Source of the DNA: Glaciibacter superstes DSM 21135
GTDB taxonomy: Bacteria; Actinomycetota; Actinomycetes; Actinomycetales; Microbacteriaceae
Assembly: GCF_000421145.1 (NCBI RefSeq)
Contig: NZ_ATWH01000004.1
Location: forward strand, 1-64,000
DNA length: 64,000 nt
Direction: 5' to 3'
Made by a program: the position numbers and the translations under genes. Below, one piece after another: positions 53,475 to 61,416 of the stretch. Position 1 is the first letter of the stretch. Each line of letters starts with the position of its first letter. The notes under the pieces are model-generated. The model worked only from the letters and a program-made list of their open reading frames with translations, was not told the origin of the DNA and ran no database searches.

Positions 53475-54806
53475 TCAGGCGACGGTGCGAGAGCGCGCGC
53501 GGCGCTTCACCAGGGCGACGATGACGGATGCCACGGCCAGCACCGCTGGCACCAGCAGGTTCGGCCCGGCGAGCACAAGTAACCCGAGGGTGAGCACAAC
53601 GGACGCCACGGCGAGCCACCACCCGAAACTCCGTGCCGTGAGCAGACGCACGGCTGCAATCATCCCGAGCACATAGATGCACACCATGGAACTGGTGTGG
53701 ATCAGGATGAACGGGGTGAGGTCGTACCCCTGCAGCACCATCAGAGTGAAGTAGATCGCCGAAATGACAACCACCACGGTGAGGCTGCGACGCGGAACGC
53801 CACCGGACTCGACGCCGCGCGCCATCCAGCGGGGCAGGTCGCCGTCGCGCCCGAGCGACGCCCCGAGCTTCGCGAATGCGCCGAGATACACGTTGAGAAC
53901 TCCGAGGGCGACGATCGCGGCGATCACGGCAACGAGGACCGGACCGACACCGAGCGTCGACGTCGACACCAGGTCGAGCAGCGGAACCTGGCCGCGTCCC
54001 GCCGCCTCGCCGAGCACGGCGACCGTCACGTACTGCAGTGCGAAGTATGCGACGCCAACGACAACGAGAGCGATGCCGGTGGCGATCGGGATGACGCGGC
54101 GCGGATTCTTGAACTCGCCGGAGATGTGGGTGCCGATCTCCCAACCGGCAAACGCCCAGACGAACAGGCTGATCGCGGTGCCGACGCCGCCCCAGCCGTT
54201 CGGCAGGAACGGTTCGAAATTTGTCGGATCCGCGGCGGGCAAGGCGACCGACACAACTCCGATCACCACGAACAGCAGCGCGCCGGTCAGCACCAGTTGC
54301 ACCACGCCAGACACGCGCAGGCCGAAGTAGTTCGATGCGATCGGCGGCACGAAGATCGCCAGTGCAACCCAGACCACGGCCGAGCGGTCTGCGCCGACGA
54401 TGGCCACGACGTACTCAGCTCCGAGCATGGCCACAACGGGTGCACCCGCGCCGACGCCGAAGAAGAACCAGTAGCCAGCCATGCGTGCCCAGGTCTGGCC
54501 GAGTGCCCGGCGAACATAGCTGGCGACGCCGCCGGGGTCTGGGTAACGGCTGGCGAGCGCCGCGAAGGTTCCGGCGAGCGGAATCGAGAGCACGAAGACG
54601 GCCAATACGGCGACGATCGAGGCGGGTCCGGCCGCGGTGGCCGCCAGGCCGGGCAGAACCAGGATCCCGGTGCCAAGAACCGCCGCGATGTAGAGGGCCG
54701 TTCCCTGCATCAGGCCTAGGCTTCCCGTGTGAACGGATGTCGCATCCGTCGCCGTCGATATCGGCGCAGCTGTCGACGCTGCTGGCACGGTGTTCGGAGT
54801 GGTCAC
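53475..54806 (-). CDS. APC-family amino acid permease
   Basis: This 443-residue protein has about 12 hydrophobic segments. TM1 contains the unwound ALYIAAVLGTGILVLPGL (APC GTGI motif), and RRALGQTWARMAGYWFFFG and GWEIGTHISGEFKNPRRVI match cationic/neutral amino acid permeases. GTG 54806 is chosen; the longer upstream frame is low-complexity shadow with no homology. The ribosome site is weak. Substrate unknown. Confidence 0.88.
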   Translation of the reverse strand: MTTPNTVPAASTAAPISTATDATSVHTGSLGLMQGTALYIAAVLGTGILVLPGLAATAAGPASIVAVLAVFVLSIPLAGTFAALASRYPDPGGVASYVRRALGQTWARMAGYWFFFGVGAGAPVVAMLGAEYVVAIVGADRSAVVWVALAIFVPPIASNYFGLRVSGVVQLVLTGALLFVVIGVVSVALPAADPTNFEPFLPNGWGGVGTAISLFVWAFAGWEIGTHISGEFKNPRRVIPIATGIALVVVGVAYFALQYVTVAVLGEAAGRGQVPLLDLVSTSTLGVGPVLVAVIAAIVALGVLNVYLGAFAKLGASLGRDGDLPRWMARGVESGGVPRRSLTVVVVISAIYFTLMVLQGYDLTPFILIHTSSMVCIYVLGMIAAVRLLTARSFGWWLAVASVVLTLGLLVLAGPNLLVPAVLAVASVIVALVKRRARSRTVA

Positions 54807-55156
54807 TGGTTCATCATGCCGGTAAACGCGACACTTCAAAATGGCAGATATGACACACTTCGTACATAAACTGCCATTGCTGGCCGTGCCCGCCGGTCGT
54901 CGCCGGTCGTCGCCGTATGCGCCGGGAATCGCCGCAGGAGCAGCGACAGTCGGCACAACGGGCGACTCTCGGCGCAGAACCGCCGAGCACACCGCGCCGA
55001 GCGTCGCCATTTCAGCCGCGCGTCGCCGTTTGCACCGGTCGCGCCCACCCACCGTCGCCGCTTGTCGCCGTATGCGCCGAGAATCGCCGAAGGAGCGGCG
55101 ACACCGGGCGCAACCGGCGACTCTCGCTGAGGGAAGGGCGGCTACTTCGGGGGCGG
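54807..55156. other. 350-base gap with imperfect long direct repeats
   Basis: No credible gene. Two colinear copies of about 62 bases (54910-54972 and 55065-55127) dominate it, plus several CGCCG-rich partial copies between them, and GGGCGGCTACTTC repeated near 55135-55160. Confidence 0.75.
54910..55127. repeat. Imperfect direct repeat pair, about 62 bases each
   Basis: Each unit starts TCGCCGTATGCGCCG and ends GGCGACTCTCG, with the same spacing of 51 bases between these marks at 54910-54972 and 55065-55127. The units differ at scattered positions. There are only two clear units, so this is not a CRISPR array. Confidence 0.85.
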
Positions 55157-56311
55157 CTACTTCTTCGGCAAGGCGCGGTCGAGGTCGGCGATGAGGTCGG
55201 CGACGTCTTCGATCCCAACGGAGAGGCGCACGATGTTGTCTGGCACCTCGAGTTCGGTTCCGCGCACCGACGCGTGCGTCATCTCGGCCGGGTAGTTCAT
55301 CAGCGACTCGACTCCACCGAGCGACTCGGCCAGCTGGAACAGCCGCGTCGACTCTGCGAACTTGCGCGCAGCCTTCGCGCCGCCGGCGAACGCGAGCGAC
55401 AGCATCCCGCCGAAGCCACTCATCTGCTGCGCGGCGAGTGCATGGCCGGGGTGGCCCGGAAGCCCGGGGTAGTACACGGTGTCGATCGCCGGATGCCCGT
55501 CCAGGTGCCGGGCGATGGCCAGCGCATTGCTGCAGTGACGCTCCATCCGCACCGACAGTGTCTTGATGCCGCGCACGGTGAGCCAGGCATCGAGCGGCGC
55601 AGAGACAGGTCCGGCCGCGAACTGAAGGAACTTCGCCTTCTCTGCGAGTTCGTCGTCGTTGATCACGAGGGCGCCGCCGAGCACATCAGAGTGCCCGCCG
55701 AGATACTTGGTCGTGGAGTGCACGACAACATCTGCCCCATGCACCAGCGGACGCTGCAGCGCCGGCGACGCAAAGGTGTTGTCGACCACGACGATCAGCC
55801 CGGCGCGGTGACCGATCTCGGCCAGCTCCGCGATGTCGCTGATCTTCATCATCGGGTTGCTCGGCGTCTCGAGCCAGAGCAGCTTGGTCTCGCCCGGAAT
55901 GATCGCCTTCTCGACGGCCCGGAGGTCACCCATGTCGACGACCGTGTTCCGGATGCCCCATGGCCCATGCACGCGCTCGATCAACCGGTGGGTGCCGCCG
56001 TAGACGTCATTGCCCATCACGATGTGGTCCCCAGGCGAAAGGGCGGCCCGCAGCAGGGTGTCTTCTGCGGCGAGTCCGCTGGCGAAGGAGAGACCGTGCT
56101 TCCCACCCTCGAGCGCGGCGATCAGGGTCTGCAGCGAATCCCTGGTTGGATTGCCGCCCCTGGTGTATTCGTAGCCGCCGCGCAGCTCCCCGATACTCTT
56201 CTGCACGAACGTCGACGTGAGGTAGACCGGCGGAATCACCGCGCCGGTTCTCGGGTCGAATTCCTGCCCCGCGTGAATCGCTGCGGTGTCGAAGTGCTGC
56301 TTCCTGGCCAT
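55157..56311 (-). CDS. metB: Cystathionine gamma-synthase/gamma-lyase (PLP, Cys/Met metabolism)
   Basis: This 384-residue PLP enzyme has the family order: N-terminal [12 protein letters not shown] near 47-58, [14 protein letters not shown] near 148, VVDNTFASP, and the cofactor lysine 202 in [14 protein letters not shown]. Such enzymes join O-acylhomoserine and cysteine or cleave cystathionine. Adjacent cystathionine beta-synthase, 36 bases upstream on the same strand, points to transsulfuration in the methionine-to-cysteine direction. The synthase and lyase forms cannot be separated from sequence alone. Confidence 0.93.
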   Translation of the reverse strand: MARKQHFDTAAIHAGQEFDPRTGAVIPPVYLTSTFVQKSIGELRGGYEYTRGGNPTRDSLQTLIAALEGGKHGLSFASGLAAEDTLLRAALSPGDHIVMGNDVYGGTHRLIERVHGPWGIRNTVVDMGDLRAVEKAIIPGETKLLWLETPSNPMMKISDIAELAEIGHRAGLIVVVDNTFASPALQRPLVHGADVVVHSTTKYLGGHSDVLGGALVINDDELAEKAKFLQFAAGPVSAPLDAWLTVRGIKTLSVRMERHCSNALAIARHLDGHPAIDTVYYPGLPGHPGHALAAQQMSGFGGMLSLAFAGGAKAARKFAESTRLFQLAESLGGVESLMNYPAEMTHASVRGTELEVPDNIVRLSVGIEDVADLIADLDRALPKK

Positions 56312-56347
56312 GGTGCTCCTCTTCTGTCCTTCTGAAATTCTGTACTT

Positions 56348-57712
56348 CTATGCGCTCAGGTAGGTGAGCAAGTCGTGCCGGGTGATGACGCCGAGAGGTT
56401 TGCCGCCGTCTGTCACCAGCAGCGCGTCGTGCTGCCCGAAAGCGGCACGCGCGGCGGCGACGGGCTCGTTGACCCCGATCAGCGGAAGCGACTCCCCCAC
56501 CACAGAACTGACCTTGTCGGTGAGCTTCGCCTCGCCGGAGAAGACGCGCTCCATCAGGCTGCGCTCGTCGAGCGCACCGAGAACCTCCCCCATCACCACT
56601 GGCGGCTTGGTCGTCAGCACCAGCAGCTGTGACACGCTCGACGACGTCATCGTCTCGATGGCGTCGCGCACGGTATCGACCGGGTGCACGTAGACGAACG
56701 CCGGCAGCGACCCGGTCTTCGACTCGAGCAGGTCACCGATGGTGTGACCGGCCGGTGCGTTGGTGAAACCGTAGCTGCGCATCCAGCCGTCGTTGAAGAT
56801 CTTGCCGAGGTAGCCTCGCCCACCGTCAGGCAACAGCACCACAACGGTGTGCTCAGCCGAGAGCGCTTCGGCTGCACGCAGGGCCGCCACGACGGCCATG
56901 CCACTGGAGCCGCCGACCAGGATGCCCTCCTCGAGCGCGAGCCGGCGGGTCATGGCGAAGGATTCGGCATCCGTCACCGGAATGATCTCGTGAGGCACCG
57001 CCGGGTCGTATGCGCCGGGCCAGAAGTCCTCGCCGACTCCCTCGACGAGGTACGGCCGGCCGGTGCCGCCGGAGTAGACCGACCCCTCAGGGTCTGCCCC
57101 GATGATCCGCACGGTGTCGCCTGACACCTCACGCAGGTAGCGCCCGGTGCCGGTGATGGTGCCGCCGGTTCCGACGCCGGCGACGAAGTGCGTGACGGTG
57201 CCGTCGGTGTCGCGCCAGATCTCAGGGCCGGTGGTCTCGTAGTGGCTGAGCGGGCCGTTCGGGTTGGCGTACTGGTTCGGTTTGAACGCGCCTGGAATCT
57301 CACGGGCAAGCCGATCGGAGACACTGTAGTACGACTCAGGGTCGTCTGGGGCGACGGATGTCGGGGTCACCACGATCTCGGCGCCATATGCCGTGAGCAC
57401 GTTGCGTTTGTCTTCGCCCACCTTGTCTGGCAGCACGAAGACACACTTGTAGCCACGTTGCTGCGCGACGAGCGCCAGGCCGACCCCGGTGTTGCCGGAG
57501 GTGGGCTCGACGATGGTTCCTCCAGGCAACAGGTCGCCGTCGCGCTCGGCGGCGTCGATGATCCTGGTGGCGATGCGGTCTTTCGACGAGCCGCCGGGGT
57601 TCAGGTATTCGAGCTTGACGAGCACGGTGGCGGAGAGCCCAGCCGTGACCTTCTGCAATTTGACCAGCGGCGTATCGCCGATGAGGTCGAGGATGGTGTC
57701 TGCGATCTTCAT
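56348..57712 (-). CDS. Cystathionine beta-synthase
   Basis: This 454-residue protein has a PLP fold-II domain with the cofactor lysine 44 in NPGGSSKDR, the TSGNTGVGLA loop near 71 and GTGGTITGTGRYL near 180. A C-terminal pair of CBS domains (about residues 330-454) follows, ending in GVITRHDLLTYLS. It condenses homoserine-type acceptors (homocysteine) with serine to cystathionine. AAGGGG precedes the ATG. It is upstream of metB in one transcript. Confidence 0.94.
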   Translation of the reverse strand: MKIADTILDLIGDTPLVKLQKVTAGLSATVLVKLEYLNPGGSSKDRIATRIIDAAERDGDLLPGGTIVEPTSGNTGVGLALVAQQRGYKCVFVLPDKVGEDKRNVLTAYGAEIVVTPTSVAPDDPESYYSVSDRLAREIPGAFKPNQYANPNGPLSHYETTGPEIWRDTDGTVTHFVAGVGTGGTITGTGRYLREVSGDTVRIIGADPEGSVYSGGTGRPYLVEGVGEDFWPGAYDPAVPHEIIPVTDAESFAMTRRLALEEGILVGGSSGMAVVAALRAAEALSAEHTVVVLLPDGGRGYLGKIFNDGWMRSYGFTNAPAGHTIGDLLESKTGSLPAFVYVHPVDTVRDAIETMTSSSVSQLLVLTTKPPVVMGEVLGALDERSLMERVFSGEAKLTDKVSSVVGESLPLIGVNEPVAAARAAFGQHDALLVTDGGKPLGVITRHDLLTYLSA

Positions 57713-58065
57713 GGAGCCCCTTCGAACGACACTCGATTCTACCCGGCCCTCCTCTCCTGTCCCCGGATTCGATTAAGCGGCCGAAACGACGCCGGGCGCA
57801 CCCGGAGTAGAGCGGTGGTAGTGCCGATGTGCTGCGGCTAACCGAAGCCGGGCACACACCTGAGGCGACCTCGGTCGGGCCATCGGGCGATCGTTCGCGA
57901 TCACACCCCCGGAAATGGGGGCTCGTCACCTTGCCGGAACCGCCGGGCCTCCCAGCTTGCTGTGAACCCGCCGTGAGACGATGTTCCGGGGATGACCCCG
58001 GCGCACTCATGCGTTCGTATAGAACAAGCGTTCATCGCAGCGCGCACTATCGAGAGAGGCCACCT
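57713..58065. other. 353-base gap between divergent cbs and DUF3105 genes
   Basis: No gene, repeat or convincing operator is visible. It must hold the promoters of both directions; GTTCGTATAGAAC at 58013-58025 is a short palindromic patch upstream of the DUF3105 gene. An in-frame upward extension of the DUF3105 frame lacks homology. Confidence 0.6.
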
Positions 58066-58752
58066 GTGACCCCTGCCCCGCCGCCCGGCTCTGAGTCCGG
58101 CAATAAGAACCTCACGGTCAAGCAGCAGCGCCTCGCGCAGCGCGCCAAGAAGCTGGAGGAATACCACCGCCAGCAGAAGCGCGCCAAGCGCAACCGCAGG
58201 ATCGGCCTCATCGGCGGCATTGTCGCCGCGGTCGTCGTGATCGGCATCGTCGTGACGACAGTGGTGCTCACCCCGCAGAAGGCGAGCTACGACGCCGGCA
58301 GCGGGGGGGCCACGGTCGAGGGCGTTGAGACGTTCGAAAACGGGGCAGGGCATGTCGAGACACCCGTCACCTACCCGCAGACTCCTCCCGCCGGCGGTGA
58401 ACACCACCCCACCTGGCTGAACTGCGGCGTTTACACGGAGCAGGTTCCCAATGAGAACGCCGTGCACGCGCTCGAGCACGGTGCGGTGTGGGTGACGTAC
58501 GACCCCTCCATGTCTTCTGAAGACCTCGACGCACTGAAGACGAAGCTCCCGTCGACGTACAGTATCCTCTCGCCCTTCGCCGATATCCCTTCCCCGATCG
58601 TGCTGAGCGCCTGGAACGCACAGCTGCAGGTCGACTCTGCCGACGACCCGCGCATCGCCGAGTTCTTCGAGGAGTACTGGAAGAGCGAGAAGGTGCCGGA
58701 GCCCGGCGCGCTCTGCACCGGCGGCTTCGACGCACCCGGCAAGGTCACCTAG
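58066..58752 (+). CDS. DUF3105 membrane-anchored protein
   Basis: This 228-residue protein has a basic, coiled N-terminus (KQQRLAQRAKKLEEYHRQQK), one transmembrane segment near residues 47-67, and an extracytoplasmic DUF3105 domain. That domain carries HHPTWLNCGVYTEQV and NAVHALEHGAVWVTYDP, with conserved histidines. GTG 58066 follows GAGAGAGG. It is read with the DUF305 gene, four bases apart. The role is unknown; the histidines and cysteine may bind metal, by analogy only. Confidence 0.88.
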   Translation: MTPAPPPGSESGNKNLTVKQQRLAQRAKKLEEYHRQQKRAKRNRRIGLIGGIVAAVVVIGIVVTTVVLTPQKASYDAGSGGATVEGVETFENGAGHVETPVTYPQTPPAGGEHHPTWLNCGVYTEQVPNENAVHALEHGAVWVTYDPSMSSEDLDALKTKLPSTYSILSPFADIPSPIVLSAWNAQLQVDSADDPRIAEFFEEYWKSEKVPEPGALCTGGFDAPGKVT

Positions 58753-58756
58753 GCCA

Positions 58757-59443
58757 GTGAGCACCCCCGCGGCCGAGCAACACGAGGCACCGGTGCCGAC
58801 GGCGCCTCGCCGCGTCGGCCGCGTCCCGCTCATTCTGGCGATCGTCGTCACGGCCGTCATCGTCGGCGTTGCCGCCTTCTCCGTCGGGCGGCTCAGCATG
58901 CTCGACAACCCAGACCCGAGCAACACCAGCGCAGAGGCCGGGTTCGCCCGCGACATGCAGGTGCACCACATCCAGGGCGTCGAACTGGCGATGATCATCC
59001 GCGACCTCACTGACGACCCCGCTGTGCGACTGCTCGGGTACGACATCGCTACGACGCAGGCCCAGCAGTCCGGGCAGCTGTATGGCTGGCTCACCGAGTG
59101 GGGCCTGCCGCAGGCCGGTCCAGAACCCGAGATGACCTGGATGACCAGGCCCGGCAGGTCGACGGATGCCCACAGTCACGACTCTGAGCACAAGCAGGGA
59201 GATCCGATGCCCGGCTTGGCCACCGGTGAACAGATCGCCGAGTTGAAGGCGGCTTCCGGCGTCGAAGCCGAGCGGATCTTCCTGACGCTGATGATCGCGC
59301 ACCACAAGGGAGCGGTGGAGATGGCGGAGGCGGTACTCGACCGGGCGAGCAACACCTCGGTGCTGACCTTCGCGAACAGCGTCGTGGTGAGCCAGCTCTC
59401 CGAGATCGAGCTCATGGAACGGATGCTCGCCGAGCGCAGTTGA
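58757..59443 (+). CDS. DUF305 membrane-anchored protein
   Basis: This 228-residue protein has a single membrane anchor near residues 23-43 and a ferritin-like DUF305 helical domain with two His-rich helices, RDMQVHHIQGVELAMII near 70-86 and LMIAHHKGAVEMAEAV near 178-193. These resemble metal-binding four-helix proteins. It follows the DUF3105 gene after four bases, a pairing common in actinobacteria and suggesting a joint extracytoplasmic role, possibly in metal handling (inferred). Confidence 0.9.
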   Translation: MSTPAAEQHEAPVPTAPRRVGRVPLILAIVVTAVIVGVAAFSVGRLSMLDNPDPSNTSAEAGFARDMQVHHIQGVELAMIIRDLTDDPAVRLLGYDIATTQAQQSGQLYGWLTEWGLPQAGPEPEMTWMTRPGRSTDAHSHDSEHKQGDPMPGLATGEQIAELKAASGVEAERIFLTLMIAHHKGAVEMAEAVLDRASNTSVLTFANSVVVSQLSEIELMERMLAERS

Positions 59444-59463
59444 GCGAGCAGGTGAGCGCAGGC

Positions 59464-61407
59464 TCAGTCGGCAGGGGCGGGCGACGGCTCCATGATCTGC
59501 TCGGAGTAGAGCCGCGCGTACACTCCACCCCGTGCGAGCAACTCGGCGTGGGTGCCGTGCTCCGCAACCCGGCCGGCATCGACAACGAAGATCACGTCTG
59601 CGGCGACGATCGTCGACAGCCGGTGCGCGATCGCAATGGTGGTTCGGCCTCGGGATGCCGTGTCGAGCGCCGCCTGAACGACCCGTTCCGAGATGGCGTC
59701 GAGAGCGCTCGTCGCCTCGTCGAGAATCAGTACCTCCGGGTCTTTCAGTAGCACCCTCGCAATTGCGATCCGCTGTTTCTCGCCTCCGGAGAGGCGGTAG
59801 CCGCGCTCCCCCACCACCGTCTCGAACCTCTCAGGGAAACTCGCGATGGTGTTGTAGATGTTCGCGGCCCGCGTCGCGGTCTCGAGCTCGGCATCCGTCG
59901 CCCCCGGTTTGGCGTACCGCAGGTTCTCACCGATCGTCGCATGGAAGAGATAGGTCTCCTGGCTGACGATGCCGATGTGCGAGACGAGCGACTCCTGCGC
60001 CAGGTCGCGCACGTCAACACCGGAGAACACCACGCGGCCGTTTGTCGCCTCGTAGAAACGCGGGATGAGATACGACACCGTGGTCTTGCCCGCACCGGAT
60101 GGCCCCACGAAAGCCGCGAACTCGCCAGACTCGATGGTGAACGACACGTCGTCGAGGGTCGGCCGGGAGTCGGTCGTCGCGTCTGGATACGCAAAGGTCA
60201 CGTGGTCGAACTCGACCCGCCCCGAGTCTGCGCTCTTCGGCGGAACGGCTACGGCATCCGGCTTGTCGCTGATCGCCGGCTTCAGGTCGAGGTACTCGAA
60301 GATCCGCGCGAACAGGGCGCTCGAGGTCTGCAGATCGAGCGCCACCCGCATCAGGCCAAGCAGCGGGAACATCAACCTGGCCTGCACCGTCGTGAACGCC
60401 ACGATCGTGCCGGCCGTGATATCCGTCGCCGCACCGCCAATCGCCGAACCGCTCATCAGCCAACCGGCCACCAGGTAGACGATGGCCGGGATGCTGGAGA
60501 GGAAGATGTTCACCATGGCGAAGAACCACTGGCCACTCATCTGCTGGCTCACCTGCAGGCGCACCTGGTTGGCATTCTCGTCGGCGTAGCGGCCGATCTC
60601 GGTCTTCTGCCTGGTGAAGCTCTTCGACAGCAGGATGCCGGACACGCTCAGCGTCTCCTGCGTGATCGCCGTCATGTCGGAGAGCGATTCCTGCGTCTTC
60701 GTGGCGATTCGGGCGCGTACCTGGCCGACGCGCCGCTGCGCGATCACCAGGATCGGCATCAGGATGACGGCGACGATGGTGAGCTTCCAGTCCAGCAGGA
60801 TCATGGCGACGAATGCCGCGATCACGGTGACGGTGTTGCCCAGGATGCTGGAGATCGTGTTGGTGAGCACGCTCGCGACGCCACCGACGTCGTTCTGCAA
60901 CCTCGACTGGATGATGCCCGTCTTGGTGCGGGTGAAGAAGCTCAGTTCCATCGCCTGCAGGTGGGTGAACAACCGCACGCGCAGGGCGCCCATGACCTTG
61001 TTGCCGACTGTCGCCGTGAGCCAGGTCTGCCAGACACCGAGCAGCGCAGAGCCGATGAAGACGATCAGCATCAGGCCGACCAGTGTGGCCAGAACGGGCA
61101 GGTTCGGTTTCCCACCCGGCGGGAAGAGCCCCTCATCGAACGCCCGCTGGGTGATCAGCGGCGGGATGACGGACAGCGCGGCACCGATGAGCACCAGCAC
61201 AACGGTGACGATGAGCGCCTTGCGGTGTGGCCGGAACAATTGGGCAATGCGTCCAAGCAGGTTCGGGATGCGCGGGGCTTCGGCATTGGCCGCCCGCTGG
61301 GCGTCCACGTCGCCGCCACTGATTCGGCCGCCGCCGCCACTGATTCGGCCGCCGCCGCCACCGCCGCGACCGCCTCCCCCGCCGCCGCGTCCGCCCATTC
61401 CGCTCAT
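59464..61407 (-). CDS. ABC exporter (MsbA/MDR type), half-transporter
   Basis: This 647-residue protein joins a six-helix ABC_membrane domain (about residues 65-350) to an ATPase domain with Walker A GPSGAGKTT near 430, signature LSGGEKQRIAIAR near 535 and Walker B VLILDEATSALD. The first 30 residues are a Gly/Arg-rich repeat with two RISGGGG-type units, absent from most relatives. AGGGTGAAC precedes the ATG. Probable substrate: lipid or drug; not determinable here. Confidence 0.93.
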   Translation of the reverse strand: MSGMGGRGGGGGGRGGGGGGRISGGGGRISGGDVDAQRAANAEAPRIPNLLGRIAQLFRPHRKALIVTVVLVLIGAALSVIPPLITQRAFDEGLFPPGGKPNLPVLATLVGLMLIVFIGSALLGVWQTWLTATVGNKVMGALRVRLFTHLQAMELSFFTRTKTGIIQSRLQNDVGGVASVLTNTISSILGNTVTVIAAFVAMILLDWKLTIVAVILMPILVIAQRRVGQVRARIATKTQESLSDMTAITQETLSVSGILLSKSFTRQKTEIGRYADENANQVRLQVSQQMSGQWFFAMVNIFLSSIPAIVYLVAGWLMSGSAIGGAATDITAGTIVAFTTVQARLMFPLLGLMRVALDLQTSSALFARIFEYLDLKPAISDKPDAVAVPPKSADSGRVEFDHVTFAYPDATTDSRPTLDDVSFTIESGEFAAFVGPSGAGKTTVSYLIPRFYEATNGRVVFSGVDVRDLAQESLVSHIGIVSQETYLFHATIGENLRYAKPGATDAELETATRAANIYNTIASFPERFETVVGERGYRLSGGEKQRIAIARVLLKDPEVLILDEATSALDAISERVVQAALDTASRGRTTIAIAHRLSTIVAADVIFVVDAGRVAEHGTHAELLARGGVYARLYSEQIMEPSPAPAD

Positions 61408-61416
61408 AGGTTCACC

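Noticed and set aside
54910..55127. CRISPR array
   Set aside because: Only two diverged units of about 62 bases and no unique spacers or cas genes nearby.
54917..56335. Plus-strand frame of 472 codons across the repeats and metB
   Set aside because: It runs antisense to the PLP enzyme and has no recognisable domain; the first part is repeat DNA.
57829..58065. N-terminal extension of the DUF3105 protein
   Set aside because: Homology and the ribosome site start at GTG 58066; the upstream codons have no family match.
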